From Euryarchaeota archaeon UBA86 (lineage in GTDB: Archaea > Thermoplasmatota > Poseidoniia > Poseidoniales > Thalassarchaeaceae): DNA of 50,773 bases. The stretch is taken from positions 1 to 50,773 of the forward strand of contig DAQX01000019.1 of assembly GCA_002503055.1 (NCBI GenBank), given 5' to 3'. A model generated the notes under the pieces. The model searched no databases and had not been told where the DNA came from. It was given only the letters and a program-made list of their open reading frames with translations. The translations under genes were made by a program, and so were the position numbers. This document shows, in pieces, positions 39,920 through 48,489 of this stretch (within the stretch, counting starts at the first letter, position 1; each line of letters begins with the position of its first letter).

Positions 39920-41734
39920 TCATACGAGATCAGCTTCAATGGTTGCCATCGTGTGGCTGCGCTTCTCACCGTACTCGTCTACGAAGGTCTCAGGTAGGCT
40001 CTCTCCGGCGCCAACGACGAATGGATCGTCTCCACCCGGCAGCATGTCGATTGGAGCATCGGCGCCCTCGGGAACATTTCGATATAGAGGTCGAGGTTCA
40101 AGTTCGTAGTCACCCGACAAGACATAAAGCGGCCACGGCGAATCTGTCGTTGGAATCATTCGATTAATCAGGACATACTTGTTGAGTGAGATGAACAGGA
40201 ATGCAGTAACTCCCCAAAACAGCAAGATAATCGAGATGCCATGGGGGTTGGTCGGGTTCCACGGGTCGTGGACATTGGCTAGCAAGTCACCAAAGTAGGA
40301 AAGCATCAGGACTCCAAACATGAATGGGAAACCGATGTACATGATTACATCCCACCAGCGGCCAATCCACCAGTCGTTATCTCCGGTGTTAACGAAGTCG
40401 TCACGGAAGGCCGAAACACCGTTCTCAACATAATCGCCCATAGCGAAGCCCTCGCGATCATTCTCTACCTGCCATGACTTGTATTGGCTCCAACCATACT
40501 TCCAGATACTGTAGGCGATGAAAAGACCGCTAAACATCAGACCGTATCCCCAGATGTGATCCTGGACCTCAAGGAATTGTGGGAATGCGACTCCTGTTGA
40601 TTCGTCTACCAGAATCCAGATTGCAGCACTTGGGAGTCCAAAGAGGAAGATGGCCACGCTAGTGAAGCCGACTGCCTGCGAGCGATCCACTCCGTGATCG
40701 ACGAAATTGCGCACACATAGTTCAACTGTCGAGATCATGCTGGTCAGCGCAGCGAAGGAAAGTGCCATGAAGAACACAGTAACCATCAGAAGTTGAATCG
40801 CTGGGCCACCTGGAGCCTTTGCGAAAACCTCTGGAAGAACTAGGAAGGTGATTGCAGAACTTCCTCCGCCAACAGCACTCAGTGGGTCATCAACAACAGC
40901 GAATACAGCCATCATCACGGTCAGACCAGCAATAATCGAGATGCTATTGTTTGCAAGACACATTGTAGCAGCGTTCAGAGTAGTGTCCTCATCCTTGCGC
41001 ATGTACACTGAGTAGGTGATTGCCATACCCATTCCAGCAGAACAAGACCATGCTGACTGAGATAGTCCGTTAATCCAAGTCTCGGGCTCAAACAGGTATT
41101 CTGGTTGGATGCTGAACATGAAGACGAAGCCATCTAGTGTACCGTCCTCGAAGTCCATGACGAAAGCAAGGAATAGGGCTGTGAACAGCAGAACGAAAAG
41201 GGAAGTCATTAGGTATACGTTGGCCTTTTCGATGGCTTTCGCACCCTTCCAAATCGCAGCCATAGTAATCAAAATCGCAATGCTCTGGAATAAGATGACT
41301 TGGCTTGGGTCCTGCAGGAAGTTGTTCCATACATCGGTAGTATCGACCTCTTGGGTCAGGCCACCACGAATTGCTGTTTGGAAGTAGTTGATGCACCATC
41401 CTGTGACAACAGCGTAGTAGAATCCAATTGCTGTCGAAATCCAAGCCGTCCAGAGTCCCATCCAAGCGAACTTTGGTCCAGCGAAGATACGGAAGGTCCC
41501 TACCGTCCCGGTCCTACTTCGCTTTCCCAAAGCGAACTCAGCGATAATTAGCGGAACTGACCACAGGAATAGGAAGATGAGCCAAGGGACGAGGAAAGAG
41601 CCTCCTCCATTTGCTCCTACCATTCTCGGGAAACGCCAGATGTTACCAGTTCCAATAGCAGCACCAATAGTGGCGAAGATTAGTCCCAATCGACCGCTGA
41701 ACTGATCAGAGGATTCTTCGGACTGAGGGTTCAT
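39920..41734 (-). CDS. Sodium-dependent amino-acid/neurotransmitter transporter family (NSS)
   Basis: This is a 604-residue symporter of the LeuT/SNF family, likely importing amino acids with Na+. The first helix has the family signature GAAIGTGNIWRFPRMVGANGG, including the unwound region that binds Na+ and substrate. Around 12 membrane segments follow, with QSAWSCSAGMGMAITYSVYM in the helix 6 region and an Asn/Ser-rich helix 7 start. A hydrophilic C-terminal part of about 60 residues contains a proline/acidic segment. The start overlaps the carboxypeptidase stop as ATGA, so the two are probably translated together. Confidence 0.95.
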   Translation of the reverse strand: MNPQSEESSDQFSGRLGLIFATIGAAIGTGNIWRFPRMVGANGGGSFLVPWLIFLFLWSVPLIIAEFALGKRSRTGTVGTFRIFAGPKFAWMGLWTAWISTAIGFYYAVVTGWCINYFQTAIRGGLTQEVDTTDVWNNFLQDPSQVILFQSIAILITMAAIWKGAKAIEKANVYLMTSLFVLLFTALFLAFVMDFEDGTLDGFVFMFSIQPEYLFEPETWINGLSQSAWSCSAGMGMAITYSVYMRKDEDTTLNAATMCLANNSISIIAGLTVMMAVFAVVDDPLSAVGGGSSAITFLVLPEVFAKAPGGPAIQLLMVTVFFMALSFAALTSMISTVELCVRNFVDHGVDRSQAVGFTSVAIFLFGLPSAAIWILVDESTGVAFPQFLEVQDHIWGYGLMFSGLFIAYSIWKYGWSQYKSWQVENDREGFAMGDYVENGVSAFRDDFVNTGDNDWWIGRWWDVIMYIGFPFMFGVLMLSYFGDLLANVHDPWNPTNPHGISIILLFWGVTAFLFISLNKYVLINRMIPTTDSPWPLYVLSGDYELEPRPLYRNVPEGADAPIDMLPGGDDPFVVGAGESLPETFVDEYGEKRSHTMATIEADLV

Positions 41735-43896
41735 TCTAGATCCTCCGGCAAGCCGATGACGCCACGTTCATCATCGAACATCGCTCGGAGAGTTAGTCCA
41801 AGACCTCCCCAAACAAAACTGGCTATCACGAGAAACATCATCACTGCAAGTAAGGAAGAGCCGAAAGAAGCCCTGTAGGGTATTGCCAACTCGTAGTAAT
41901 TACCACCCTCCTCGACCGTTGGATAAGTGAATGGGAAAGCCCCGTTCGTCGTACCTAGCATTGCCTTATACTGAATCTTACCAACCGAAGTTTCCGGCAG
42001 AGGGATGTGACTTTCCAACATCGTTCCATTTGTTCCGTCTAGCAGAATGCACCGCTCATCAATCAGCATGAATGGAGATTTGCTCCAAGCCACATCAATC
42101 CATTCTGTAGGGCCATAGTCGTTCTGCTGCCTATTTGGTTCTACGAATCTCCACATCAGATGAGTCCGGTTGATGTCGGGTGTGAATGGGAAGGCGTTGT
42201 CTAGACACATGCCGATTGGAATGTCTCCCTCTGATGGAACAGTGACATTTCTAGGATCTTCAAGCCATTGGGTTGCGGTTGTGTTCTCGATTCCAACTAT
42301 GGCACGGTATCTGGGGTCATCCGCAATCTGAGCCATGTAGAATGGAACTCCAAGATTCCTGACAGCGACGTGAGCAATATCCTCGGGATATTCATGGAAT
42401 GCGATGCCAATCTCGATTGTATAGCAGTATGAGTTGTGTACTCCATAGTGCCAGTCGCAGAAGTCACCAGTAGTCGGGTATAGCTCGGAAGATTGCATCG
42501 GAGCATAGGCGGTCATATCTCCCATGACATTACCATGGTACACTAGATACTCGTCATCGGGGGTGTAGCAGTTCGTGCAATGCCCCCATGGCCAAAGCAC
42601 GAGTTCCGAGTAGGAATGCCATGTCAGTGTCGATTTGAAGTCGGAAGCCCCGTCACCATCATCGTCATTCATCTCAGTCATGTCTTGGATGAACTTTGTC
42701 TCAGGCTCGCTGTTTCCTCCCAGCCAGTCCTCATCGATCTTGCCGTCGGCATCGTCATCTTTGCCGTCTACATGATCCTCGTTGACCAAACCATCTCCGT
42801 CATTGTCTTCGTAGTTGACCGGTCCATTGTAGACATCGTTGTTCGGACCTCCTGCATAGCATGTCCCGGGGAATAGTGGTCCTGTTGCTCCCAAAGGTGC
42901 GCCCCACTCAAACTGGTAGTTACGATTCAGATCAACACCGTCACAACTCGAGTCTACCTCTTCGTCGATATCGGGTAAAGGAGTAACGCCAGTGGCGGTG
43001 TTATCTCTCAGGTTCTTCCTCCATCCGCTTCGGTAGCAGTTCTCCCATGCTGTGGGTCCGCAGTACTCTTCCATATCGTATCTGACACCATCAGTGTTCA
43101 GCATTGGAATTAGATAGATTTCGCGAGTGTTAACTAGGTCAGTAATGAACTGCTCTGAGAAATCCTCGTCAACACCGAGATCACCTGGTCCGCAAGCGAT
43201 TCCGTCGCCATTGCTGTCCTGATTGGTGGCATTGAGTAGGGTACAATCGCCATCATTGTCTATTCCGTCCCAGCCATCCTCGTCAATCAGGCCGTCTCCA
43301 TCATTGTCTATTCCTGCCTTGCCATAGTAGTACGCAATGGTCTCAAGGAACATCATTGGAACTTCAAAGGACATCCACTCTCTAGCATGGTGGTTTCCAA
43401 CCAGCATTACATCAGGACGGTCGGCATAGTTGCCGTCATCATCGTTGTAGGGATTGTACTCGCCACCATTGACATTCCCGGTAATCTTCATCCAAGGGCT
43501 TGGATGATTGTAGTACCAGCCCTTGTAGTCGTCAGCAGTCATCTCATCGCCGCGAGCATTTACTCCTCCGAGCAAACCCTCGTGGTACTGCAAGAAGTCA
43601 GGATAGAAAGCAGCAAGATTCTGCATTCTCTCCTTCATCGAGAAGTAGGTGTGGTACTCTCGGAACTGGATTTGGTCGACATTGCTGTGTGCAGGTGCAA
43701 CTGAACCCCAGGGGAAGATTTGGAAGGCATACTCGTCAGACCAAATATCCTCAGGAGCGTAGCCTGCCTCGGAATCCTGAGCTCCAACCGGGGCAATCAG
43801 AGTAGCTGGAGCGAGTAGTGAGAGTAACAGAGGGAGTAACATTGCAATAAGTGGGATGCGCCTCTCCCTAAGCCCGATTGTGTCTTCATTCGACAT
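41731..43896 (-). CDS. Secreted, membrane-anchored M14 zinc carboxypeptidase with calcium-type acidic repeats
   Basis: The 721-residue protein has a signal peptide (cleavage near PVGAQ, residue 40), an M14 catalytic domain and a C-terminal helix (about 680-705). Zinc ligands are H170 and E173 in NHHAREW and H427 in TWHSYSEL; VDLNRNY (about 321-327) supplies the substrate-binding Asn-Arg, and YTIEIG holds the probable catalytic glutamate. Several acidic loops of the DNDGDGLIDED type (near 197-245, 363-392 and 410-419) interrupt the domain and probably bind calcium. It heads the NSS-GtrA-hisS series. The enzyme would release C-terminal amino acids outside the cell for import. Confidence 0.94.
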   Translation of the reverse strand: MSNEDTIGLRERRIPLIAMLLPLLLSLLAPATLIAPVGAQDSEAGYAPEDIWSDEYAFQIFPWGSVAPAHSNVDQIQFREYHTYFSMKERMQNLAAFYPDFLQYHEGLLGGVNARGDEMTADDYKGWYYNHPSPWMKITGNVNGGEYNPYNDDDGNYADRPDVMLVGNHHAREWMSFEVPMMFLETIAYYYGKAGIDNDGDGLIDEDGWDGIDNDGDCTLLNATNQDSNGDGIACGPGDLGVDEDFSEQFITDLVNTREIYLIPMLNTDGVRYDMEEYCGPTAWENCYRSGWRKNLRDNTATGVTPLPDIDEEVDSSCDGVDLNRNYQFEWGAPLGATGPLFPGTCYAGGPNNDVYNGPVNYEDNDGDGLVNEDHVDGKDDDADGKIDEDWLGGNSEPETKFIQDMTEMNDDDGDGASDFKSTLTWHSYSELVLWPWGHCTNCYTPDDEYLVYHGNVMGDMTAYAPMQSSELYPTTGDFCDWHYGVHNSYCYTIEIGIAFHEYPEDIAHVAVRNLGVPFYMAQIADDPRYRAIVGIENTTATQWLEDPRNVTVPSEGDIPIGMCLDNAFPFTPDINRTHLMWRFVEPNRQQNDYGPTEWIDVAWSKSPFMLIDERCILLDGTNGTMLESHIPLPETSVGKIQYKAMLGTTNGAFPFTYPTVEEGGNYYELAIPYRASFGSSLLAVMMFLVIASFVWGGLGLTLRAMFDDERGVIGLPEDLE

Positions 43897-43942
43897 GCTA
43901 ACGGGTAGCCGAGAGTATGTTCGGTATTCAATCCCTCGCTGG

Positions 43943-43959
43943 CCGGCCCATAGGGCCGG
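43943..43959. promoter_or_regulatory. GC-rich inverted repeat between divergent genes
   Basis: CCGGCCC and GGGCCGG pair perfectly around ATA in the 84-base spacer between the M14 and MscS genes. On the plus strand it is followed by GTTGCC and five T residues, so it resembles a bacterial intrinsic terminator, yet no upstream plus-strand gene would need one. A leader hairpin or operator shared by both genes is possible. Confidence 0.5.
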
Positions 43960-43980
43960 GGTTGCCTTTTTGAGGAGGGC

Positions 43981-45072
43981 GTGCTCGGGCTGAGCATGAG
44001 CGTACTAGGAATTGACATGGGCGGAGAGGCCGAATTTGGTGCATTTTCGCAAGGAACTGCAACAGTTCTAGCTCTCACCGTATTGCTTAGTGTGGGTGCA
44101 GGGATTTTCTCTCAAAGGATATTTTTCCCTTGGTTGATGGATCTGTTTTCAAAGACTGAGCGAATTGACGGGAAGGACTTGTTTGCCCCTAAATCACTGG
44201 CTTGGATGGTAGGACTTCTGGTAATGTGGCAGTCACTGGATTGGCTATTCATGAATGAATCAGATTTGGTCTGGGATGCTGACCTAATGACTAGGGTGAT
44301 GGATTACTCCAGTGCTGGCTTCATCATTCTGATGCTGTTTGCAGCATACAGACTGGTGGACTATCTCGATGCTTTCATCGTCGTCGAAGGTGACGATATG
44401 GCGGCTAGACGCTCGCTTGCTAGCGTCGCTGAATCAATCGGTAGACTCGCAGTGGTAATAATCGGTTTCTTCGTAATCGCTGGACTATTCGGAGTCAACC
44501 TAAACGGACTGATTGCTGGTTTGGGGATTACCGGCCTGGCACTGGCTCTGGCAGCAAGGGATTCAGTGGCCAACGTATTCGGTGCGATTTCAATCATAAT
44601 CGATCAGCCATTCAATGTAGGAGATTGGATTATCGTCGAAGATATAGAGGGCGAAGTAATCAATATTGGACTGCGCACAACCATGCTCAGGACAGGCAAC
44701 GATACAATCGTCACGATTCCTAACTCGAACATCACCAACTCACCTGTTGAGAATTATAGCAAGCGCAGATTCAGACGGATTCGTCCTACATTCGAGTTCG
44801 AAGAGGGTAACGATATGGACGCTCTCAGGAAGTTCTGTGATGTTCTGTGTGAGCAGGTTCTAGCAGATTCAAGGTCAACTAAGCAGGAGGATTCGTGGGT
44901 CAAAGTGACTCAGGTACTACCTTCCAAGGTCACGGTATCATGCAACTTCTACTGTCCTTCCTCTGCCAAGATTCAGAGGGAGTTTACTGAGGATATTATC
45001 ATCATGGCTCGCTCCAGAGGCGAAGAGCTTGGACTCGGCTTCCATGAGCCGAGGCGTAGAGCACAAATGTAG
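43981..45072 (+). CDS. Small-conductance mechanosensitive channel (MscS family)
   Basis: The protein opens in response to membrane tension and releases solutes during hypo-osmotic shock. It has 363 residues, with three or four N-terminal helices before the pore helix. The pore and beta domain follow the family pattern: GLIAGLGITGLALALAARDSV, then FNVGDWIIVEDIEGEVINIGL and the segment VTIPNSNITNSPVENYS. The C-terminal domain is complete. The start is probably the GTG at 43981 with GAGGA in front, though an ATG at 43996 is possible. It is followed eight bases later by gpmA. Confidence 0.92.
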   Translation: MLGLSMSVLGIDMGGEAEFGAFSQGTATVLALTVLLSVGAGIFSQRIFFPWLMDLFSKTERIDGKDLFAPKSLAWMVGLLVMWQSLDWLFMNESDLVWDADLMTRVMDYSSAGFIILMLFAAYRLVDYLDAFIVVEGDDMAARRSLASVAESIGRLAVVIIGFFVIAGLFGVNLNGLIAGLGITGLALALAARDSVANVFGAISIIIDQPFNVGDWIIVEDIEGEVINIGLRTTMLRTGNDTIVTIPNSNITNSPVENYSKRRFRRIRPTFEFEEGNDMDALRKFCDVLCEQVLADSRSTKQEDSWVKVTQVLPSKVTVSCNFYCPSSAKIQREFTEDIIIMARSRGEELGLGFHEPRRRAQM

Positions 45073-45080
45073 GTCTTCTA

Positions 45081-45689
45081 ATGGCTCGCCTGATTTTGAT
45101 TCGGCACGGCCAGTCGGTTTGGAATGCTACCAATCGATTCACGGGCTGGACAGATGTGGAGCTCTCAGAGAAGGGAGTAATGGAAGCGGAAGAAGCAGGA
45201 AGGCAACTATCTGGTATTCGCATAGATGTAGTGCACACTAGCGATCTCATCAGGGCTCAGAGGACTGCGGAAATAGTGATGCAGCAAAACGAGTCTTTTG
45301 GAGAGACTATTCCTACACATTACGATTGGAGGCTCAATGAGCGTCACTATGGCTCTCTGCAGGGCCTTAACAAAGCCGAGACTGCAGAGAAGCACGGGGC
45401 TGAGCAAGTACATCTCTGGCGTCGCTCATTCGATGTTCCACCGCCAGAAGGAGAGAGTCTTGAGATGACTGCTGAGAGGACGATTCCATACTTCACCGAG
45501 GAGATTCTTCCTGACCTAGAAAGTGGCAAGAATGTTCTCGTTTCAGCCCATGGCAACTCGCTTCGCTCGATTGTGATGCATCTCGAAGGCATTAGTCCTG
45601 AAGATATCGTATCGCTAGAAATCCCAACTGGATTGCCTATGTTCTACATCCATGATGAGAACGGTACAGTTAGGGTAGATTCGTTCTAA
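45081..45689 (+). CDS. gpmA: 2,3-bisphosphoglycerate-dependent phosphoglycerate mutase
   Basis: The enzyme interconverts 3- and 2-phosphoglycerate in glycolysis/gluconeogenesis. The phosphohistidine motif LIRHGQSVWN lies at residues 5-14 and the second histidine in VSAHGNSLRSI. RLNERHYGSLQGLNKAETAEK and WRRSFDVPPPEGESL are typical of the dPGM (GpmA) subgroup rather than generic histidine phosphatases. The length (202) is shorter than E. coli GpmA (about 250) because an internal loop and the C-terminal tail are missing, as in other compact family members. Its stop codon overlaps that of the convergent membrane protein gene. Confidence 0.92.
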   Translation: MARLILIRHGQSVWNATNRFTGWTDVELSEKGVMEAEEAGRQLSGIRIDVVHTSDLIRAQRTAEIVMQQNESFGETIPTHYDWRLNERHYGSLQGLNKAETAEKHGAEQVHLWRRSFDVPPPEGESLEMTAERTIPYFTEEILPDLESGKNVLVSAHGNSLRSIVMHLEGISPEDIVSLEIPTGLPMFYIHDENGTVRVDSF

Positions 45690-46930
45690 ATCATCGAGAA
45701 AGGTCGCTCTGGTGGCGGCGACATTCTTCGATACATGCGCATCAGCAAAGCGCTTGTGCCGATGAAAATCAAAGGCAATACTACCTCATCTAGAGTCCAA
45801 GGGAATGTCCAGTATAAAGTCGCTAGACCGAAGAAACCGGCCATTGCAGAAAGGGCCCCGAAGGTGCGATTACTGAACATCTTCTTCTGATACGATTGGA
45901 CATATCTCAGAATCTCCACGGCGGGTTGGGGGGCTCCTGATTGATGCGAGGAGGCTTCGAGTACATCCATCAGACATTGCTCATATTCCCAGATTGCAAG
46001 TCCCCCTCTGTGAGAGTAGAATGAATCATCAGTAGACCACTCAGCAGGAGCAGTTGACTTCCATCCCTCAATCAATGCCAGACGGAGTGGCATTAGTTCA
46101 AGCTTGGAGCCTGAATTGTGATGCAAACGAGATAGGTCGTGGGCAAGAGATGCTAAGTCTCGCATGGCGGGAAACTCACAAACAGGTGGCCTCAAAGCAT
46201 CTGCGAGACGAGTTCTTCCAATTCTGAGCGAGTCCCCGCAGATATCGCTGAATCTAATATCCATGAGACTCAGAGTGCAAGGCTGGTCCTTTGAATACGG
46301 GGCTCGCCACAGGAAAGTAGCCCTCAGAGTCTCTTCTAGCCACTGATTTCTAGCGTTCCATCTTGACTGATCGGAAGGAGTTATCCTAGCTTCTCCCGCC
46401 TTGGTGTGATATCTTCCAAGCACCATTCCAGCATTTCGTAACTCATCTTGGGCCGACTCAGCATCATCTGCCGCTAATGCGTTCGTGATGATTCCTGCAG
46501 AGTTCTCGATATCATCTTCCAAATGTCTGAGAACAACAACATCTCGGCCTTCGAATGAATACCCTCCGATTGGAATTCTAGAGCCCTCTGGAGCAGCCTT
46601 CGCTCTAGCCCTAATTCTACCATCAGATAACCACGGTAGGAACTCGGCTAACCAAGTAGAGTCGGCTTTCAGTATGGCATTTAGGCCTCTTTCGTTCGGC
46701 ATATTCTGTAGTGATGTTATCGAGCCCGGTTCGGGGACTTCTCCCCAAGCCTCCAACTTCTCTGTCAGATTAATCCAATCAACTGGTTCGTTCAACTTTT
46801 CAGGCTCAATCATTCTGGCCATCATTCCGATACCTGCGAATCGCAGGGCTACAAAACCAGGAGGCGCCTCTTCGTCCGACTCAACCTGAGTCATTGCAGC
46901 AGGTCTCCAAGGCATTTCATCAACAGACAT
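45686..46930 (-). CDS. Membrane protein with a degenerate kinase/phosphotransferase-like domain
   Basis: No named family was recognised. The 414-residue protein has an N-terminal soluble part and two C-terminal helices (about 357-375 and 381-398). The soluble part is reminiscent of an aminoglycoside-phosphotransferase/kinase fold: VVVLRHLEDDI (about 131-141) like a hinge, LGRYHTKAGEA (171-181), and TLSLMDIRFSDICGDSLRIGRT (219-240) placed like the catalytic loop and metal-binding strand, then MRDLASLAHDLSRLHH (256-271). The usual HGD and DFG aspartates are not in canonical form, so catalysis is doubtful. The ATG lies four bases from a hairpin. The kinase resemblance is inference from pattern only. 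Confidence 0.55.
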   Translation of the reverse strand: MSVDEMPWRPAAMTQVESDEEAPPGFVALRFAGIGMMARMIEPEKLNEPVDWINLTEKLEAWGEVPEPGSITSLQNMPNERGLNAILKADSTWLAEFLPWLSDGRIRARAKAAPEGSRIPIGGYSFEGRDVVVLRHLEDDIENSAGIITNALAADDAESAQDELRNAGMVLGRYHTKAGEARITPSDQSRWNARNQWLEETLRATFLWRAPYSKDQPCTLSLMDIRFSDICGDSLRIGRTRLADALRPPVCEFPAMRDLASLAHDLSRLHHNSGSKLELMPLRLALIEGWKSTAPAEWSTDDSFYSHRGGLAIWEYEQCLMDVLEASSHQSGAPQPAVEILRYVQSYQKKMFSNRTFGALSAMAGFFGLATLYWTFPWTLDEVVLPLIFIGTSALLMRMYRRMSPPPERPFSMI

Positions 46931-46934
46931 GGCG

Positions 46935-46951
46935 CGTGCCCCAGGGGCACG
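46935..46951 (-). promoter_or_regulatory. Hairpin ending four bases before the kinase-like membrane protein gene
   Basis: CGTGCCC and GGGCACG pair perfectly around CAG (CTG in gene direction). The right arm ends four bases before the ATG, the same geometry as the hairpin at 32372-32390. No other ribosome binding site is visible, so the GGGGCACG arm may be the only candidate. It lies in an 85-base divergent spacer. Confidence 0.55.
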
Positions 46952-47015
46952 ACGTAGTAGTGGGTTTCATTGAATCGGTCAAAGAAGCCTTGAACTCGAC
47001 CCTCGACCGAAGCAC

Positions 47016-47561
47016 ATGGGTGATGCTGAGTCAGACATTCCTCTAGCCGTCGACATGGATGGTACTCTGATACTCTCAGACATGAGTGTGATTAGTGCCA
47101 AGCGAGTGATTGGCAGGAGGCCTTGGATGATTCTTGGAGTTCTATTCAAGGAGATCATTGGTAGGCGGGCACAATGGAAGAGAGATTTGGCTCGTAGACT
47201 CGATTTCAAGCCAAGCGAGTTGGATTATCACGAGGCATTTCTGGACTGGATTACTGCCGAACATGCACGAGGCAGGAAACTGCTTCTAGCAACTGCCTCC
47301 GATCGGCTAGTGGCCGAGAGAGTAGCCGCCCATGTCGGTCTATTCTCAGATGTCTTGGCCTCAGACGAGTCATTCAACCTGCGAGGTAGTAAGAAGGCTG
47401 AGGCGTTAATCTCAAAATTCGGAGAGAAAGGATTCGGTTACGCCGGTAACAGTTTCCACGATCTGCCGGTCTGGGAAAAGGCAGGACAGGTCGTTGTGGT
47501 AAACCCAGACAAGGGTCTTCTGGACCGTGTCGGAGAGGATGCGGACATCATTTTCGAGTAA
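47016..47561 (+). CDS. HAD-superfamily phosphatase resembling the domain fused to UbiA prenyltransferases
   Basis: The 181 residues form a small HAD phosphatase. The nucleophile motif is AVDMDGTLI (D13, D15), motif II lies in LLLATASDRLVAE, and motif III/IV in GFGYAGNSFHDLPVWEKA. The phrases WKRDLARR, LDYHEAFLDWI and HVGLFSDVLASDE closely match the N-terminal HAD domain found fused to UbiA-type decaprenyl-phosphate transferases in bacteria. Here it is free-standing and 46 bases before a cis-prenyltransferase gene, which supports a role in polyprenyl-phosphate metabolism. The substrate is inferred. Confidence 0.8.
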   Translation: MGDAESDIPLAVDMDGTLILSDMSVISAKRVIGRRPWMILGVLFKEIIGRRAQWKRDLARRLDFKPSELDYHEAFLDWITAEHARGRKLLLATASDRLVAERVAAHVGLFSDVLASDESFNLRGSKKAEALISKFGEKGFGYAGNSFHDLPVWEKAGQVVVVNPDKGLLDRVGEDADIIFE

Positions 47562-47607
47562 GTCTGTTATGGCGACGACCTTTAGCGCAGAATAGTCTCG
47601 GTGGAGC

Positions 47608-48489
47608 GTGGGTCGCGTGCGCAAAGCCTTCGGAAGAAGGGTTGACCGGGTAGCCAAGTGGTTGCTTCGATTTCGAGTTATTTCTGTCCCGGCGAGTATG
47701 TTTGCCAACTCCAGTTATGCTTGGAGTTTCATCTCTCGTACCGACAGAATCCGTGCGAGTCGTCTTCGTGACCGAGTCAAGAAGGGAGAGTTGCCCCAGC
47801 ACATCTCGATTATCATGGATGGAAACAGAAGATTTGCTTGGGGAAAGAATCTCGAGAGAGGTGTAGGTCACGCCCAAGGGAAAGAGAAGCTCAAGGAAGT
47901 CATGGATTGGATTCTCGATCTCGGTATTCCTTATTTTACAGTCTATGCCCTCTCTACTGAGAACCTCAAGGAGCGTTCAGAGGATGAACTCGAAGGCCTG
48001 TATGATCTGTATGTGGCAGGACTCAATGAGATTGCAGAAGACTCTAGAATTCACGAGAATGGAGTCAAGATACAGGCTGTGGGTCGGCTGAATATGTTGC
48101 CGAACAGGGTCATAGAAGCCCTCAAAAACGCAGAATCCCGTACTGCCGACTATTCAGAATTCTTGTTTACAATCTGTTTGGCATACGGTGGTAGAGAGGA
48201 AATTGTGGATGCGGTTAGGGATGTAGCAGTCGCCCACGCGGAGGGTGAATTGTCCGTTGAGATGATTGATCAGCAGGAGATCTCGAGTCGCCTTTACACA
48301 GCCGACTTACCCGACCCAGATTTGGTAATTCGAACAAGTGGGGAGGAGCGAGTGTCTAATTTCTTACTCTGGCAGATTGCCTATTCTGAACTACACTTTA
48401 CAGATGTCCACTGGCCGTCGTTCAGTAAGGTCGACCTCTACGAGGCGCTTGAGTCATACCAAAAGAGGAGGCGTCGCTATGGGGAGTGA
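47608..48489 (+). CDS. uppS: cis-Prenyltransferase, polyprenyl (undecaprenyl-like) diphosphate synthase
   Basis: This enzyme extends allylic diphosphates with isopentenyl diphosphate to make long cis-polyprenyl diphosphates for lipid-linked glycans. The 293-residue protein has the catalytic start HISIIMDGNRRFA (D71), GHAQGKEKLKEV, FTVYALSTENLKE and the C-terminal signature DLVIRTSGEERVSNFLLWQIAYSE. The N-terminal 60 residues, longer than usual, are basic and may associate with membrane. The GTG at 47608 is preceded by GGTGGAGC. It overlaps the Nudix gene by 11 bases. In archaea the product chain is often C50-C60. Confidence 0.95.
   Translation: MGRVRKAFGRRVDRVAKWLLRFRVISVPASMFANSSYAWSFISRTDRIRASRLRDRVKKGELPQHISIIMDGNRRFAWGKNLERGVGHAQGKEKLKEVMDWILDLGIPYFTVYALSTENLKERSEDELEGLYDLYVAGLNEIAEDSRIHENGVKIQAVGRLNMLPNRVIEALKNAESRTADYSEFLFTICLAYGGREEIVDAVRDVAVAHAEGELSVEMIDQQEISSRLYTADLPDPDLVIRTSGEERVSNFLLWQIAYSELHFTDVHWPSFSKVDLYEALESYQKRRRRYGE

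Noticed and set aside
48338..48478. Extended N-terminus of the Nudix protein
   Set aside because: It overlaps the conserved end of uppS; the ATG at 48479 has a strong ribosome binding site and starts a normal Nudix protein.
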